A program made the translations under genes and the position numbers. Below are positions 17,810-25,498 of a stretch of 64,000 nt of DNA, one piece after another. Position 1 is the stretch's first letter, and the number at the start of each line of letters is the position of its first letter. Below the pieces are notes generated by a model. The model did no database searches. It had not been told where the DNA came from and saw only the letters and a program-made list of their open reading frames with translations. The stretch comes from an uncultured Prevotellaceae bacterium (GTDB lineage: Bacteria > Bacteroidota > Bacteroidia > Bacteroidales > Bacteroidaceae): contig CACYYG010000004.1 of the NCBI GenBank assembly GCA_902778535.1, forward strand, positions 1 to 64,000. The letters run 5' to 3'.

Positions 17810-17866
17810 AATTATTATTTATGAAAAATTCGTGGTCATTTATGGGTATTCGTGTTACGCCGTAGG
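17810..17866. repeat. ATTCGTG intergenic repeat
   Basis: TTATTTATGAAAAATTCGTG followed by CATTTATGG and ATTCGTGTTACG. Nearly the same order of words is found at 20597-20655 after dapA. It precedes copy A of the 420-bp element. Confidence 0.6.
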
Positions 17867-17877
17867 CATACAATAAT

Positions 17878-18298
17878 GTAAAGAAAATTTATTCCGATTT
17901 TTTTACAAATGAAATTCGTGAAATAGAAGCGGAAAGGCTGGGTTTTGCTGCCGGTCGGTCATCGGATGAGCATGAGCGTGGCTCAAAAACTGCACACCTG
18001 TGTGGGTTTTGTGCAGCTTTTCAGTCTCTAAATGGTGCTATTTTTGCCTTAGAAGGGCTTACTTTTGCTAAAAAAGAGGCTCCGCGTGAAAAAAAGGCAT
18101 TGACTTTTTTTCACGCGGATATACCTTTTTGAAAACGAGGATGCTCCCGAAAGGCAGGAATATGAGCTAAGCGACTGTCAATCAGCGGAATAGTCAACCC
18201 CTCTCATTTTCGCGTTTTTTTCAGCAAAATGTCCTGTCGTGAATTCTGAGCCATTCTCAGCCTCGTTGAACCCTGTTTTTCCGGCACTTTTGTAAAGA
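17878..18298 (+). repeat. 420-bp interspersed element, copy A
   Basis: This copy begins TGTAAAGAAAATTTATTCCG and ends ACTTTTGTAAAG. Its first ~50 bases are identical to copy C (43771) and it stays close to it along the whole length. A perfect 15-bp hairpin (TCCGCGTGAAAAAAA at 18081-18095 with 18105-18119) lies in the middle, and a CTGAG-CCATT-CTCAG hairpin near the end. One frame stays open across the first ~255 bases but has no start codon here. It is located 550 bases upstream of the minus-strand exported-protein gene. Confidence 0.88.
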
Positions 18299-18323
18299 TT
18301 TTTGACACATACGGCTGGAATAC

Positions 18324-19403
18324 TTACTGGGCTTCCTTCACCACGTAGACCACGGTGGGCAGGTGGTCGCTGTAGCCGTCGAGCCAGACGCCGCCGGCAT
18401 GTGTGCGCTTGGTGTTGCCCTTGTAGCGGCCTTCACGCTGGAAGAGGTAGTCGCGGCGGAAAATCTGATGACTGTAGTATTTCAGTGTCGAGGTGTCAAT
18501 CTTCTTCAGGTCTACTGGCTTGCCGCTCTTCATGTGCCTGGTGTCGAGCAGCGACCGCGAGAGGATGATCTGGTCGAAGAGGTTCCAGCCGCCGTCGTAC
18601 TGCAGGGTGCCTGTGCCCGATGCGAGCACGTCCCACCAGGGATTCCACAGTCCGCCTTCTTCCACATCCTTGATTTTGCGTACGGCTCCCAAGGCCTCCG
18701 ACATGGACTTGTCCTGCGGGTCGTCGTTCATGTCGCCCATGATGAACAGCTTCACGTTGGGGTTCTCACGCAGCAGTTCTTCCTTTATGATGCGTATCTG
18801 CCGGCCGCCCTCTTCACGATAGTATGAGACAGCGAAGCGCGACGGCAGGTGGTTGACGATGATGGCCACATCTTCGCCGGCCAGAGTGCCTTTCACGGTG
18901 AGGAATCCACGGGTGGCGCGCAGTGAGTCCTCGGGCTTGACGTAGACGTAGGGATAGAGCTTCGCGTCGTTCACCTTGAAGAGCCTCGGGTTGTAGATCA
19001 GGGCACAGTCGACGCCGCGCTGGTCGGGTCCCTCGATGTGAACGAACTGCATGTTGCGTGCCTTCAGAGGTTCCTGCTCGCAGAGGTCGGTGAGGCACTT
19101 GGCGTTCTCCACCTCGCTGACGCCGATGGCGGCACAGCCGATGGGAATCTTGTCGGTGCCCATCTCAGACAACACCTGCGCCATGTTGCGCAATTTGTGG
19201 GTGTACTTCAGTCCTGTCCAGCGGTTGGTGCCGTCGGGCAGGTATTCGTAGTCGTTGTGACCCACGTCGTGGCAGGTGTCAAACAAATTCTCCAGATTGT
19301 AGAAGCCGATGCCGTAGAGCTGGTACTGCTTCTGCTGTGCATTTGCGCCTGTTACCCCTATGAGAAGCAACGCGGCAAGGATTAAAAAGGTTTTTTTCAT
19401 CAT
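18324..19403 (-). CDS. Endonuclease/exonuclease/phosphatase family protein, exported
   Basis: A 359-residue EEP-fold hydrolase with a signal peptide ending GANAQ (residue ~23). Family motifs: GFYNLENLFD near 35, GVSEVEN near 98 (metal-binding Glu), VDCALIYNP near 132, VNHLPSR near 188 (catalytic His region), MGDMNDDPQD near 222 and the final SDHLPTVV (Asp-His pair) near 348. Such secreted proteins degrade nucleic acids or phosphorylated lipids and sugars; the substrate cannot be told. Two ATG codons in a row (19403 and 19400) make the exact start uncertain by one residue. Confidence 0.9.
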   Translation of the reverse strand: MMKKTFLILAALLLIGVTGANAQQKQYQLYGIGFYNLENLFDTCHDVGHNDYEYLPDGTNRWTGLKYTHKLRNMAQVLSEMGTDKIPIGCAAIGVSEVENAKCLTDLCEQEPLKARNMQFVHIEGPDQRGVDCALIYNPRLFKVNDAKLYPYVYVKPEDSLRATRGFLTVKGTLAGEDVAIIVNHLPSRFAVSYYREEGGRQIRIIKEELLRENPNVKLFIMGDMNDDPQDKSMSEALGAVRKIKDVEEGGLWNPWWDVLASGTGTLQYDGGWNLFDQIILSRSLLDTRHMKSGKPVDLKKIDTSTLKYYSHQIFRRDYLFQREGRYKGNTKRTHAGGVWLDGYSDHLPTVVYVVKEAQ

Positions 19404-19424
19404 AGGTCAGAGTATTATTTGATG

Positions 19425-19432
19425 CAAAGTTA
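19425..19432 (-). promoter_or_regulatory. -7 box of the EEP gene
   Basis: TAACTTTG on the minus strand, 21 bases before the first ATG. No -33 box at normal spacing. Confidence 0.5.
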
Positions 19433-19528
19433 CAAAAAAAAACAATATCGGTTAACGATTTATCAAAAAAATTACATGAGCAGGGCAAAATTCTTTGTTT
19501 TTCCATCTTCAATCTTCATTTTTATTCG

Positions 19529-19536
19529 TACCTTTG
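19529..19536 (+). promoter_or_regulatory. -7 box of dapA
   Basis: TACCTTTG, giving an unusually long leader of about 98 bases before the dapA ATG at 19639. Confidence 0.65.
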
Positions 19537-19546
19537 CAGCCACTAA

Positions 19547-19612
19547 GCAGGAGCCTACGCTTCCCAGCGTCGGGATTATATGGCTCCGGTGCCTGGAAGC
19601 GTCGGCTCCTGC
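19547..19612 (+). promoter_or_regulatory. Folded 5' leader of dapA
   Basis: A 9-bp perfect stem GCAGGAGCC / GGCTCCTGC (19547-19555 with 19604-19612), a 3x3 internal loop, a second stem GCTTCC / GGAAGC (19559-19564 with 19595-19600) and a possible CGG / CCG inner pairing around the word GATTATATGG. It starts about ten bases after the expected transcript start and ends 26 bases before the start codon. It is too short for a lysine riboswitch. It may be a cis-regulatory RNA or an inserted palindrome. Confidence 0.6.
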
Positions 19613-19638
19613 AATCAATAAGAAGAAACAAGACTTTT

Positions 19639-20526
19639 ATGGTTTACAATATTTTCAAGGGGCTGGGTATTGCCTTGGTGACGCCTTTCAAGCAAAACGG
19701 CGAGGTGGACTATGAGGCATTGCTGCGCCTGGTGGAATATCAGCTGGAGAACGGTGCTGACTTTTTCTGCATTTTGGCCACGACGGGCGAGACGCCTGTG
19801 CTGACGCGCGAGGAAAAGCAGCGAATCAAGGACTTGGTTGTAGACAAGGTACAGGCGCGCGTGCCCATTCTGATGGGTTGTGGCGGCTACAATACTGCTG
19901 CCGTGGTGGAGGAGCTGAAGACTGGCGACTTCAAGGGCATCGACGGTGTGCTGAGTGTCTGTCCCTATTACAACAAGCCGTCGCAGGAGGGTCTTTACCA
20001 GCACTTCAAGGCCATCGCCGCCGCTACCGAGCTGCCTGTGGTGCTCTACAACGTGCCTGGCCGCACTGGCGTCAACATGAAGGCTGAGACCACCGTACGG
20101 CTGGCGCGCGACTGCCAGAACATCGTGGCCATCAAGGAGGCCAGCGGCAACTTGGAACAGGTAGACGAAATTATCAAGAACAAACCACGCGACTTCGACG
20201 TTATCTCCGGCGACGACTCGCTGACATTCCCGATGGTGTCGTGCGGTGCCGTCGGCGTCATCTCGGTCATCGGCAATGCGCTGCCGAAGGAGTTCTCGAA
20301 GATGATACGCCTGCAGATGCGGGGCGAGTATGAGCCGGCCCGCAAGATTCATCACCGTTTCACTGATTTGTTCTCGCTGCTTTTCGTCGACGGCAATCCC
20401 GCCGGCGTAAAAGCCATGCTGCATGAAATGGGGTTCATCGAGAACGTGCTGCGCCTGCCTCTCGTTCCCACACGCATCACCACACGGCAACGCATGAGCG
20501 AGATTATGAAGGAATTGAAGATTTAG
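19639..20526 (+). CDS. dapA: 4-hydroxy-tetrahydrodipicolinate synthase
   Basis: A 295-residue class I aldolase that condenses pyruvate with aspartate semialdehyde in lysine and diaminopimelate synthesis, which also feeds peptidoglycan. ATTGETPVL near residue 47 binds pyruvate, Tyr137 in YNVPGRTG is the proton relay and Lys166 in AIKEASG forms the Schiff base. GDDSLTFP near 190 is also typical. An in-frame extension upstream to 19495 would cover the promoter and the leader hairpin, so the ATG at 19639 (MVYNIFKGLG) is the start. It is monocistronic. Confidence 0.96.
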   Translation: MVYNIFKGLGIALVTPFKQNGEVDYEALLRLVEYQLENGADFFCILATTGETPVLTREEKQRIKDLVVDKVQARVPILMGCGGYNTAAVVEELKTGDFKGIDGVLSVCPYYNKPSQEGLYQHFKAIAAATELPVVLYNVPGRTGVNMKAETTVRLARDCQNIVAIKEASGNLEQVDEIIKNKPRDFDVISGDDSLTFPMVSCGAVGVISVIGNALPKEFSKMIRLQMRGEYEPARKIHHRFTDLFSLLFVDGNPAGVKAMLHEMGFIENVLRLPLVPTRITTRQRMSEIMKELKI

Positions 20527-20564
20527 CCTCAATTATTCATGGTAATGAATTGTTTTTTTGTCAA

Positions 20565-20638
20565 AACACGAATTATCACGAATTATTCACGAAATTTATT
20601 TATGAAAAATTCGTGTTCAATTAATGGCAATTCGTGTT
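20565..20638. repeat. AACACGAATT inverted repeat after dapA
   Basis: AACACGAATT (20565-20574) pairs with AATTCGTGTT (20629-20638); CACGAATTA and ATTCACGAAA words lie between. It resembles the repeat at 17810-17866 and may act as the dapA terminator. Confidence 0.65.
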
Positions 20639-20697
20639 AAAAGAATAACTTACGCTGTTCAACAAAATTTCCATGAATAATCTAGGTTAGTTATCGG

Positions 20698-20825
20698 TAA
20701 GCTGGTAGTTTTCGGGGGTACGGGGGTACGGTGGTACGGAGGTGCGAGATTAGACCTCACGCAGAAAGCTGCCGTGCAAGCTATTCTCGTACCTCCGTAC
20801 CTTCGTACCACCGTACCTCCGAATC
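20698..20825. repeat. GGTACGxx repeat element, copy 2 (inverted pair)
   Basis: TAAGCTGGTAGTTTTCGGGG leads into four GGTACGxx units (20713-20748). After a 37-base gap the complementary units CGTACCTC, CGTACCTT, CGTACCAC and CGTACCTC follow (20786-20825). The two arms can form a long imperfect hairpin between the convergent dapA and PP2C genes. Confidence 0.82.
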
Positions 20826-20847
20826 GTCCGTCCCAAGTTATTCTTAA

Positions 20848-22086
20848 CTAGAAGTCCACTCCGCCTTCAAATCTCACATTCGGCATATTCTTATTTGACG
20901 ACTGCGGCTTCAGCGACTGCGGCTCCTGATCGGGTTCCTGCACTTCTCTCTGCCTCACCACTTCTTCCTTGGCGTCTTCTTTGACGCTAACCTCCTCTTC
21001 GCCTTCTGTCGTCTCCTCGTCGTCATCAGCCATCACCTCTTCGGTCGTCGGCTCGTCGTCCTGACTTTCTTCCCCAGCCTTCTTCTTTTCACCGCCGAAC
21101 AGCAGGAAAGCAGCAACGCCAAGGGCTATCAGAAAGAGAATGAGCGGGAGAATGAATTTCTTCTTATCTGAACTTTTATGCGGCACGGCTTCCTGAGAAG
21201 GTGCGGCTGAGGCCGTATTCTCCTTCATCGACTTGTCCCACGCCTCATCCTTGTGAGTGTCGTTCAGGGCCTTGTTCTTGCGGCGTGCCTCTTCCTCATC
21301 GCTGACCAGCAGTTCGTCGCCGGGTTCATGCTCCACGTCTTTTATATGCAAGAGGTAGGCAGAGTGGTTGTCGGCATTGTCAACGGTACGTCTGACCAGC
21401 TCGGCAGCCTTCTCCTCGTCAGAGACATTCATGTTGAGGATAGAGAGAATTTCATCGTCCTCCATCTGCTCCAGCATGCCGTCGCTGCAGAGATAAAAAT
21501 AGTCGCCGGGGAGAATGTCGGTGATGTGCACCAGCGTAGCCTTCGAGCGCTCCTCCTGGAAGGGCTGCATGGCCTTGAGAATGATGTTCTTACGCTGCGA
21601 AGTGCCCATCTCGTTGTAGCTGATCTCACCCAGTTCATAGAGCTGCTGCACCAGGGAATGGTCGCGTGAGCGATAGAGCACTTGTTCCGATTGCGGGCGC
21701 AGGTGGTAGATGCGGCTGTCGCCGATATGCGCCACGAGGCATCCGCCCTTGTGCAGGCAGAGGAAAGTCATGGTGGTGCCCATCTTGCCCTCGTGAGCCA
21801 CATCGGCAGCATCGAGCGCATCAAAGGCCTTCGTCAGGGCGCTCTCAAACTGCTGGTCGGTCAGGGCTTCGCCTGCAGGCAACAGCTCGCCAATGGCCTG
21901 CGACAAGCCTTCACACACGGCGGCACTGGCCACTTCGCCTTTTTCATGTCCGCCCATGCCGTCGCATACGATAAAGAGACGGTCGTCAGCAGTAGCCTGA
22001 CCTGCAACTGGATAGATGGTGTCCTCCTGATTCTTCCTTTTTCCAAGCTGGTGGATGGCTTGGGGCATATATAACTGGAACTTCAT
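20848..22086 (-). CDS. PP2C-family Ser/Thr protein phosphatase, membrane-anchored
   Basis: A 412-residue metal-dependent phosphatase. Motifs: NQED (residues 19-22), CDGMGGHEKG (41-50) with metal-binding Asp42, GTTMTFLCL near 103, AHIGDSRIY (119-127) and SDGMLEQM (201-208). A transmembrane helix at 311-330 is followed by an acidic E/D-rich tail of about 80 residues outside the membrane. The family reverses Hanks-type kinase phosphorylation, and a membrane Ser/Thr kinase gene lies 3.4 kb away (25499), so the two may act as a pair. It has its own divergent promoter shared in space with pheT. Confidence 0.9.
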   Translation of the reverse strand: MKFQLYMPQAIHQLGKRKNQEDTIYPVAGQATADDRLFIVCDGMGGHEKGEVASAAVCEGLSQAIGELLPAGEALTDQQFESALTKAFDALDAADVAHEGKMGTTMTFLCLHKGGCLVAHIGDSRIYHLRPQSEQVLYRSRDHSLVQQLYELGEISYNEMGTSQRKNIILKAMQPFQEERSKATLVHITDILPGDYFYLCSDGMLEQMEDDEILSILNMNVSDEEKAAELVRRTVDNADNHSAYLLHIKDVEHEPGDELLVSDEEEARRKNKALNDTHKDEAWDKSMKENTASAAPSQEAVPHKSSDKKKFILPLILFLIALGVAAFLLFGGEKKKAGEESQDDEPTTEEVMADDDEETTEGEEEVSVKEDAKEEVVRQREVQEPDQEPQSLKPQSSNKNMPNVRFEGGVDF

Positions 22087-22137
22087 GCGTCAGTTGTTTA
22101 GATGGAGTGATAAACTGCTCAGTGCTGAAATACGCGG

Positions 22138-22168
22138 CAAAGATAGGCATAATATTTGAAATGACAAA
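22138..22168 (-). promoter_or_regulatory. Promoter of the PP2C gene
   Basis: Minus strand TTTG (22168-22165), 19-base spacer, TATCTTTG (22145-22138), then a ~50-base leader. Confidence 0.75.
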
Positions 22169-22185
22169 AGAAAATGGCCCGAATG

Positions 22186-22216
22186 TTTGCCCTTTCATTC
22201 TTTTTTCGTACCTTTG
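22186..22216 (+). promoter_or_regulatory. Promoter of the pheT-yebC-kinase operon
   Basis: TTTG (22186-22189), 19-base spacer, TACCTTTG (22209-22216). The leader after it holds an AAATCGTAAATCGTA-type short tandem repeat (22231-22262). Confidence 0.82.
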
Positions 22217-22266
22217 CACCCAAATTGCTTAAATCGCAAATCAGTAAATCGTAAATCGTAAAAAAG

Positions 22267-24714
22267 ATGAACATCTCTTATAAATGGCTGAAGGAATACG
22301 TCGATTTCTCACTGACGCCTCAAGAAGTGTGCGATGCGCTCACCTCTACAGGTCTGGAAGTTGACGCCTTGGAGGAAGTGCAGTCCATTCGCGGCGGGCT
22401 GAAAGGGCTCTATGTGGGAAAAGTGCTCACATGCGAGGCCCATCCCAACAGCGACCACCTGCATGTAACAACAGTTGACCTGGGGCGCGAGGAGCCGTCG
22501 CAGATTGTGTGCGGTGCGCCCAACGTAGCCGCAGGGCAGAAGGTGATTGTGGCCGATCTGGGCTGCGTGCTCTACGACGGCGACAAGGAATTCGTGATTA
22601 AGAAGTCGAAGCTGCGCGGCGTCGACTCGTGCGGTATGATATGCGCCGAAGACGAAATAGGCATCGGCACTTCGCATGCCGGCATCATCGTCCTGCCCGA
22701 CGACGCTGTCGTAGGAACGCCTGCTGCCGAATACTATCATTTGGAGAGCGACTGGCTCATCGAGATCGACATCACTGCCAACCGCGCCGACGCACTCTCG
22801 CACTGGGGCGTGGCTCGCGACCTCTACGCATGGCTGAAGCAGAATGGTTATTCCTCCTCGCTTCACCGTCCCGTATGTGATGACTTTGTCGTCACCAACC
22901 ACGACCTGCCCATCGATGTCATCATCGAGAATCAGGAAGCCTGCCTGCGCTACGCCTGCGTCAGCATTACTGACTGCGAAGTGAAGGAATCGCCCGAGTG
23001 GCTGAAGAACAAGCTGACAACTGTCGGACTGCGTCCCATCAATAATATTGTAGACATTACTAATTATATTATGATGGCTTACGGCCAGCCGTTGCACACC
23101 TTCGATGCCGACATGGTGAAGGGTCACAAGATTGTGGTGAAGACAATGCCTGAGGGCACGCCCTTCGTCACGCTCGACGGCGTGGAGCACAAACTCTCAG
23201 ACCGCGACCTGGCCATCTGCAACGCCGAGGATCCGATGTGCATTGCCGGCGTTTTCGGCGGCAAGGGCAGCGGCACGTATGAGACGACAAAGAACGTCGT
23301 ATTGGAGAGCGCTTACTTCCACCCCACATGGATTCGCAAGTCGGCCCGCCGTCACGGTCTTTCAACCGACGCATCGTTCCGCTTTGAGCGCGGCATCGAC
23401 CCCAACGGCGTCATCTACGCCCTGCAGCAGGCTGCCATCCTTTGCAAGGAGCTGGCAGGTGGCAAAATTTCAATGGAGATACGCGACGTCTACCCCACCC
23501 CGATGGAAAATCCGAAGGTGGAGCTGAAATACGACTATGTACACTCGCTCGTGGGTAAGGACATTCCCGTGGAAACCATCAAGAGCATCTGCGAGAGCTT
23601 GGAAATGAAGGTGCTCAATGAGAGCACTGAGGGTCTACTGTTGGAAGTGCCTGCCTTCCGCGTAGACGTCCAGCGTCCGTGTGACGTAGTGGAGGACATT
23701 CTGCGCATCTATGGCTATAATAATGTGGAAATACCAACGCAACTGAAGTCATCGCTCGTCATCAAGGGAGACGAAGACCGCAAGCACAAGCTGCAGAATC
23801 TTGTTTCTGAGCAGCTCGTAGGCGCAGGCTTCAACGAAATCCTGAACAACTCGTTGAGTAAGTCGTCTTACTATGACGACAAGCAGGACGTGGTGAAGAT
23901 TATGAACCCGCTGTCTTCTGACCTCGGTGTTATGCGACAGACGCTGCTTTATGGCGGACTGGAGAGCGTGGAATATAATGTGAAGCGCAAGAACGCCAAC
24001 CTGCGGTTCTTCGAATTCGGCAACTGCTACTTCTTCGATCCGGATAAACAGAACGACGACGATCCGATGCAGGCATACAAAGAAGAGAATTACTGCGGCA
24101 TCTGGATTACGGGAAAGCGCGTGGAAGGCTCATGGGCACATCCCGACGAAGACAGCACATACTACGAGCTGTCGGCTCACGTGCAGAACATTCTGCAGCG
24201 CATCGGCATGAAGACAGGCCAGCTGGTAACCAAGAAAACTGAAAATCCCGTTTTCTCTACTGGCATGACTATCGAAAATCGCGGAGGTAAGAAACTCATT
24301 GAGATGGGCATCCTGTCGAAGAAGCTGCTGAAGCAGTTCGACCTGCAGCAGCCCGTCTACTTCGCCGAGCTGAATTGGACGCAGCTGATGAAAGCCACAC
24401 GCAAGAACACCGTCACTTTCACCGACATTCCAAAGCATCCAGCTGTCAGCCGTGACTTGGCCCTGCTCGTCGACGAAGCTGTGGAGTTTGCACAGATTGA
24501 GCAGACAGCCCGTCAGGCTGAGAAGAAATTGCTGAAGCGCGTTGAGCTCTTCGACGTCTACGAAGGCAAGAACTTGCCCGCCGGCAAGAAGAGCTACGCC
24601 GTTAACTTCATCCTGCAGGACGAGGAAAAGACGATGAACGACAAGCAGATTGATGCTATCATGCAGAAACTGATTGCCAGTCTGAAGAAACAGCTCAACG
24701 CCGAACTCCGATAA
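22267..24714 (+). CDS. pheT: Phenylalanine--tRNA ligase beta subunit
   Basis: An 815-residue protein, normal for PheT. The N-terminal MNISYKWLKEYVDF, the tRNA-binding OB domain (about 40-150, VGKVLTCEAHPNSDHLHV), the B3/B4 editing domain (about 210-400), the B5 domain and the C-terminal anticodon-binding ferredoxin-like domain (from about 720, FTDIPKHPAVSRDLALLVD) are all recognisable. With PheS, encoded elsewhere, it charges tRNA-Phe. It is first in an operon with yebC and a membrane kinase. Confidence 0.97.
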   Translation: MNISYKWLKEYVDFSLTPQEVCDALTSTGLEVDALEEVQSIRGGLKGLYVGKVLTCEAHPNSDHLHVTTVDLGREEPSQIVCGAPNVAAGQKVIVADLGCVLYDGDKEFVIKKSKLRGVDSCGMICAEDEIGIGTSHAGIIVLPDDAVVGTPAAEYYHLESDWLIEIDITANRADALSHWGVARDLYAWLKQNGYSSSLHRPVCDDFVVTNHDLPIDVIIENQEACLRYACVSITDCEVKESPEWLKNKLTTVGLRPINNIVDITNYIMMAYGQPLHTFDADMVKGHKIVVKTMPEGTPFVTLDGVEHKLSDRDLAICNAEDPMCIAGVFGGKGSGTYETTKNVVLESAYFHPTWIRKSARRHGLSTDASFRFERGIDPNGVIYALQQAAILCKELAGGKISMEIRDVYPTPMENPKVELKYDYVHSLVGKDIPVETIKSICESLEMKVLNESTEGLLLEVPAFRVDVQRPCDVVEDILRIYGYNNVEIPTQLKSSLVIKGDEDRKHKLQNLVSEQLVGAGFNEILNNSLSKSSYYDDKQDVVKIMNPLSSDLGVMRQTLLYGGLESVEYNVKRKNANLRFFEFGNCYFFDPDKQNDDDPMQAYKEENYCGIWITGKRVEGSWAHPDEDSTYYELSAHVQNILQRIGMKTGQLVTKKTENPVFSTGMTIENRGGKKLIEMGILSKKLLKQFDLQQPVYFAELNWTQLMKATRKNTVTFTDIPKHPAVSRDLALLVDEAVEFAQIEQTARQAEKKLLKRVELFDVYEGKNLPAGKKSYAVNFILQDEEKTMNDKQIDAIMQKLIASLKKQLNAELR

Positions 24715-24760
24715 TCATATTGAAATAACAAAATATCGAAATAACGAAAAAGAAAAAACA

Positions 24761-25489
24761 ATGGGAAGAGCATTTGAATACCGTAAAGCTACAAAGCTGA
24801 AGAGATGGGGCCACATGGCCAAGACTTTTACCAAGATTGGCAAGCAGATTGCCATCGCCGTTAAGGCTGGCGGTCCCGAGCCCGACATGAACCCTGCACT
24901 GCGCGCCTGCATCGCCAACGCAAAGCGCGAGAACATGCCGAAGGACAACATCGAGCGTGCCATCAAGAACGCTATGGGCAAAGACCACGCCGACTACAAG
25001 GAAGTGAACTACGAGGGCTACGGCCCCCACGGCGTTGCCATTTTCGTGGAGACGCTGACCGACAACACCACCCGCACCGTGGGCGATGTGCGCTCGGTGT
25101 TCAACAAGTTCAGCGGCAACCTTGGCACACAGGGCAGTCTCAGCTTCCTCTTCGACCACAAGGCTGTCTTCACCTTTAAGAAGAAAGACGGCCTGGACAT
25201 GGACGAGCTGATTCTCGACCTCATCGACTACGGTGTGGAAGACGAATTCGATGAAGACGAAGAGACGGGCGAGGTGACCATCTACGGCGATCCGTCGTCG
25301 TTCAGCGCCATACAGAAGCACTTAGAGGCCGACGGCTTCGAGGTAACCGGCGCCGAGTTCACCCGCATCCCCAACGACCTGAAGGACGTGACACCTGAGC
25401 AGCGTGAAGCCATCGACAAGATGGTAGAGCGTCTGGAGGACTTCGACGATGTGCAGACCGTCTATACCAACATGAAACCCGAAGAGTAA
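24761..25489 (+). CDS. yebC: YebC/PmpR family DNA-binding or translation regulator
   Basis: A 242-residue protein with the typical start MGRAFEYRKATKLKRWGHMA and three-domain layout of the YebC family (MPKDNIERAIKNAMGK near residue 65, YEGYGPHGVAIFVE near 85, GSLSFLFDH near 125). Family members were first described as transcription regulators; some have been reported to relieve ribosome stalling. The MGRAFEYRK start is the version common in Bacteroidetes. It is in an operon with pheT upstream (46 bases) and the kinase 9 bases downstream. Confidence 0.95.
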   Translation: MGRAFEYRKATKLKRWGHMAKTFTKIGKQIAIAVKAGGPEPDMNPALRACIANAKRENMPKDNIERAIKNAMGKDHADYKEVNYEGYGPHGVAIFVETLTDNTTRTVGDVRSVFNKFSGNLGTQGSLSFLFDHKAVFTFKKKDGLDMDELILDLIDYGVEDEFDEDEETGEVTIYGDPSSFSAIQKHLEADGFEVTGAEFTRIPNDLKDVTPEQREAIDKMVERLEDFDDVQTVYTNMKPEE

Positions 25490-25498
25490 ATCCTCATT

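Noticed and set aside
17878-18298. Insertion sequence
   Set aside because: No transposase frame, no terminal inverted repeat and no clear target duplication were found.
19547-19612. Lysine riboswitch in the dapA leader
   Set aside because: The structure has only two stacked stems and ~65 bases, much shorter than the five-helix lysine aptamer.
19495-19638. 48-codon N-terminal extension of DapA
   Set aside because: It would cover the -7 box and leader hairpin; DapA proteins begin at the chosen ATG.
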